Positions 60,240 to 64,000 of a stretch of 64,000 nucleotides of DNA are shown here, piece by piece (the stretch's first letter is position 1; the number at the start of each line of letters is the position of its first letter). The notes under the pieces were generated by a model that ran no database searches, was not told the origin of the DNA, and saw only the letters and a program-made list of their open reading frames with translations. The stretch is from Pelecanus crispus (Eukaryota; Chordata; Aves; Pelecaniformes; Pelecanidae): the NCBI RefSeq assembly GCF_030463565.1, contig NC_134649.1:4103501-4167500 (forward strand), read 5' to 3'. A program made the translations under genes and the position numbers.

Positions 60240-61679
60240 CTGAAACAAGCAGAAGAGCATGAAAATCATTAAATTATTGAGATTTCTCATAAGGATGTTG
60301 TTTTCATCAAGCAATAAGGTGACTTCTTTTTTTGGCCTTCACAGGTGCTATCATACCTTTTCCATTAAAGAGCGACTTGTGCTCATACAAAAAAATTACG
60401 ATGGAATGAAAACACTCACAGTAAAAGCTGGTTTTGCAGCAATGGAAATATTTTTCATGCCACTCAAAAAGGAACCATTTTGTATCAGTGAACAAAGTTA
60501 ATTCTATAACTGCATTCGTTACATGAATTCTGCATTTGAAAAAGTCTTATAAACCTAAAGAAGAGCTAAATGTTCTAGTGAATGATTAAGTCTGCCCTCA
60601 ATGTAGAGAGTTAACTTTTCCACCTGTTTCAGTGGGAGGAAGATGGCTTTTGTCCAAGACACTTCAATCCAGCACTTAAAGAAAAATGTATTTTTGTTTT
60701 AAAACCAGAGACTTAATCTGCAGAACTCCACTGTACTCATTTCTCTAATGCTTATTTGTCTGCAGACGGGTCTGACGCCCGGGATCCTTTCCATTCACTT
60801 CAGTGAGGACTGGATGAGGTCCCTAGCAAAGGTGCTCTAGGGTTATGTAGTGCCCATGAGGATGCAAGCAAGGGGTTGCCAAGACAGCCTCTTAAAACAG
60901 GTAAAGTTATTACATGGTTTGAGAAGCCTGGAACACAGAGGGCCTTCCAAAAACAGGTATCATGTTTTCCATGTTCTGTACATCAATGACAGAACACAGT
61001 TTAAATGGATAGCTGTTAAGAAGATACCACAGTAGTACTAAAAATATTTTGCAAGTATTTATTACGGTTTCCAGCAGGGCTATGTTTTCAGATATAAGCT
61101 GCTGCAAAAACATGTCTGTAACAACATCAAAATTCACTTAGCTTTCAAAACCTTACAAACGCTACTTTAATGATATGCATACCACTTGCACTAATAGGGT
61201 GCCTGCTTGTGCTCATTATCCCATTAAGGCAACAGTCCTGTAATTTTCTTCTCATTTAAACCCATATAGATTCAGATAGCTGACTTTGGTGGAGCTATTC
61301 CAGATCTCCACTGGCAAACGACGTGAGCAGAGTCTGGCCCAGTGGAACGGTCATGGACAAGAGCCGCAGGCAGAACTCCAATTACTTGTAATTGGAAGAT
61401 GCTGGACGTACTGAGACCTTCCAGGGGATCACGTTATAAAGAGGCTGTGGAGAACGCAGGCTTTCTTCCCCAGTGAAAATTTGTTGTTCTAAGTGACACC
61501 TACTGTGAAAACAGAATCAGATTTTGATTGCAGAGTCTCATCTCTCCCTATTTACTCAAATAATGTTATTGAAATCTGTGACTGAAGCATGCTGGATGTG
61601 AAGAGACGCCCACTGAAACTTATATTGAACAACAACTTTAGCTGTCACCTTTTGCTTGCGGAGAGATACAGTAACCTAC
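60240..61679 (-). other. LRRK1: LRRK1 intron
   Basis: 1.44 kb with a GTAGGT donor. A short stretch near 60790-60815 has the CCATTCACTTCAGTG near-palindromic motif of old sauropsid repeats. Nothing else is recognised. Confidence 0.8.
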
Positions 61680-61851
61680 CTGGAGGTCCATCTCTGCCAG
61701 GCTAATTAACATTCGGGCTATGAATCTTTGCCAAAAGCCAACGGGGACAAAACTCATCTTGAAGACCCTTTGGACTGTGTTTGTGATCTGGTGGCAGAGC
61801 CCGTGGATATCTAATGCTGGCTTGGTGGGAAGCAGATGAGGGAGGAGGTAG
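61680..61851 (-). CDS. LRRK1: LRRK1 exon, COR domain (most 5' exon in the window)
   Basis: This 172-bp exon encodes [20 protein letters not shown] and [20 protein letters not shown], ending MDLQ in phase 0. The VPVGFWQRF segment is characteristic of the COR domain of ROCO proteins, which dimerises and couples the ROC GTPase to the kinase. The first base completes a codon from an exon further right. I could not find that exon in the remaining 2.1 kb, so it should lie outside the window. The acceptor is GTGTTTCAG and the donor GTAGGT. Confidence 0.94.
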
Positions 61852-62859
61852 CTGAAACACATAAAATTCAACAGCTCAAATTTTAGCTACAGCTTGTAAC
61901 AGTGAGTACATTGTTACTGGATAATAAGGCGATTCAGTCTCCAAAGAGATTTTTAATGGCACAGCCTACTGCATATAAAAAAGCTTTTAGACTAAAGGTG
62001 CTGCAGCAATACATGGAGAAATTCATCTACATTATGGAAGCAAGCAGAGGCAAAACAGACATTACATAATTCAGCCAGGGCTATTGGACAGGGCTAAAAT
62101 TGATGTAATGAGCAGGACTTTTGTGTAATCACAAATTAAATGCAGTAAAATATAAGAGTCATTACAACAAAGCTGTAATGTTGGGACTCATTTTTTGGTA
62201 TCTTTACTACTCTGCCCTGGTAGTAAGCAGAGAATTACAGCTGTGCTCCTATGTGGAACAGAAGACAAATGCAAAACCAGCCTACTTCAGTAAGCCCAGA
62301 AGGTGGGGAGAGGAGGTGTCATGGGAGGTGGCAAGGAGGCAGTTACAGGCTGCAGGGACTGGACTGCTCTGGCTCTCATCCCGGTCCCGGAATGAGAGCA
62401 TCCTATGGGTCAACACAACAGGGTTTTCTGCTGCACCATACTGCAGGTGATGGACTCCCCACCACATCCCTGACAAGCTCACTTCGCCAGACTGATGCCA
62501 GCAGAGATATCACTTGTCTTGCTCAGTCTCCTCCTGCAATCAGGTTATCAGGTTCTCTGCCCAAGCGTGGAGGAGACTCAGGGCTATCCAAGTCTGACCA
62601 GTCACAAGTAACAGAGCTACACTGGTGTAGAGGACCACAAAGTTTTCAAATTATTTTCAGATCTCCCAGTAAGCACAGAATATTCGTTTGTCCTGCTCTT
62701 TAGTATTTGGGAAGCTAAAACCTTTTGGAAGACTAGAACTGTTTTGAAAACTATGAGCTTATGGCTTTCAACACCTGCCAATAAATCTCTTGACAGTGAT
62801 ACTCTTCTGTACCAAATACATTCCAAGATGCCTATACAATCAAAAATCTTATTTGCTTA

Positions 62860-62922
62860 TAAGCAGAAACACTGCTGTTTTATCAGCGTTGAGCCTGAGA
62901 AAATGTGTCAGCATCTGGGGCT
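62860..62922 (+). repeat. Unclassified repeat, copy A
   Basis: Starts TAAGCAGAAACACTGCTG and includes GAGCCTGAGAAAAT. By eye it is about 80% identical to 63859-63920 in direct orientation. Homology may extend weakly for about 30 bases to the right. Confidence 0.7.
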
Positions 62923-63858
62923 CATCATTGACATGAGGCAAACAGCCAAGGGACTTGACCAAAGTAACAGTGGCAGGGACTAGACACACAACTAGAACTA
63001 ATGCTGGGTCCAAGTCCAATGCTTTACGCCTATCACGTTTTCTCTCCAGCAGCTGCAGTATTCTGTAAAACCTGAAATATCAGCTCAGAAAAAAACAGCC
63101 ATCACTAGACAACAGCTCTCTCCGTATGTCACAGTCCGTAACATTTGATGACATTTTACGTGATCAAATTATCTGTTCCATGAAACACCTTTGGAATGTA
63201 AAACTGATAAAAATTTCTCTTCACTTATAAATTACAATAAGAACGGTCATACTTCCAACCCTATTTTAACAAGCAAAACAAAGCTAGATTACATGCACCT
63301 TAGGCAGAAAAGTGGAGCGCATCAAACTAAAAGTTCTTGCTCTATAAAGGTAGCGGATGCATCATATGACAGCCAATAAATTTTCCTCAGCACATCCAAG
63401 AAAGGGTCTAGGAGTATAAGAAGGCCAGTGAGGCCCTTCTGGACCACAACTATATAGTGGATTATAATACAGATGGTGATTCAATGCTCTTGAACAACAG
63501 CCAATGCAAATTTTGAAAATATGTGAAACATGCCCCCATCCACCCTTTCAGAACAGAAACTGGCAGCTGCTTTCTCTACTGAGTGCACAGAAACCCTATC
63601 TGGCAATCTGGACAATAATTGCAGAAGCACAGTAACAAATAACTGCTCTGTGTCTGGCTAGTACATTAAATTAATCCAACCTGCTACAGCTACAGTCCAT
63701 CAGTGGGAAGAATATTCTGCTAACGTGGCTTGGATTGCTCTAAAAAAGATTGGGCAGGCCATGAAAAAACAGTTTCCTTGTTCCCGAGGCACAGACAATG
63801 TAATTGCCTTGGAGAAAAATGGCAGATAGTGACAAGGAGTCCAAAAGGCATTCTGGAC

Positions 63859-63920
63859 TAAGCAGAAACATTGCTGCTTTATCTGTGTTAAGCCTGAGAA
63901 AATTTGTTGGCATCCGGGAC
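63859..63920 (+). repeat. Unclassified repeat, copy B
   Basis: Starts TAAGCAGAAACATTGCTG and includes AAGCCTGAGAAAAT. It is the direct-orientation partner of 62860-62922, 999 bp away. It resembles no family I can name. Confidence 0.7.
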
Positions 63921-64000
63921 TGGATAAGTGACAGGCATAATGACAGCACAGAGAATGCTGCACTTGTGCTGGCATTCAGAGCTCCCGAGAGGCTCAGGGC

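Larger units (their letters stand above)
61852..64000 (-). other. LRRK1: LRRK1 intron (part), running off the right edge
   Basis: 2.15 kb upstream of the COR exon. No open frame resembles the preceding COR or ROC sequence. It contains two diverged copies of an about 62-bp sequence, at 62860 and 63859. Confidence 0.75.

Noticed and set aside
61852..64000. Search for the preceding LRRK1 exon in the right 2.1 kb
   Set aside because: No - strand frame resembles ROC or upstream COR sequence with a donor in the required phase.
1..64000. CRISPR arrays, operons, phage-like or other prokaryotic systems
   Set aside because: The window is vertebrate: spliced genes, CR1 LINEs and long introns. No repeat-spacer array or compact gene cluster is present.

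Overview
The window is vertebrate nuclear DNA, most likely from a bird. Coding sequence is sparse, sits in exons with GT-AG splice sites, and is separated by kilobase-scale introns. The interspersed repeats I can recognise are CR1 LINE 3' ends of the avian type. I cannot name the species from sequence alone.

Two genes are present, both partial, in convergent (tail-to-tail) orientation. On the + strand, positions 1-26.86 kb hold the 3' part of CHSY1 (chondroitin sulfate synthase 1): more than 23 kb of its last intron, the large terminal coding exon (23380-24972) and an AT-rich 3' UTR of about 1.9 kb. On the - strand, positions 61851 down to about 38.39 kb hold the 3' half of LRRK1 (leucine-rich repeat kinase 1). 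Fourteen coding exons encode the end of the COR domain, a linker, the whole protein kinase domain and the WD40-like C-terminus, about 1021 residues. Every exon was placed by hand from GT/AG sites, and codon phase is continuous through all 13 junctions. The 5' half of LRRK1 (ankyrin, LRR, ROC, start of COR) lies beyond the right edge. A tail-to-tail CHSY1-LRRK1 pair also occurs at human 15q26.3, so this is conserved synteny.

Between the two genes (about 26.9-38.4 kb) lies an intergenic stretch that becomes GC-rich and CpG-containing from about 28.2 kb. It contains a C-rich minisatellite with an 89-bp unit (30690-31400), CR1 fragments in both orientations (32.95-33.24, 33.85-34.13 and 37.18-37.71 kb) and several homopolymer runs. 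I find no convincing gene there; the long open frames are products of the repeat or of GC-rich, stop-poor sequence.

The two proteins are not known to act together. CHSY1 is a Golgi glycosyltransferase that polymerises chondroitin, and LRRK1 is a cytosolic ROCO-family kinase. I see no new multi-gene system. The observations most worth checking are two phase-compatible candidate cassette exons inside LRRK1 (57197-57325 and 55015-55137), the frame-rotating 89-bp minisatellite, and an unclassified diverged repeat pair at 62.86 and 63.86 kb.
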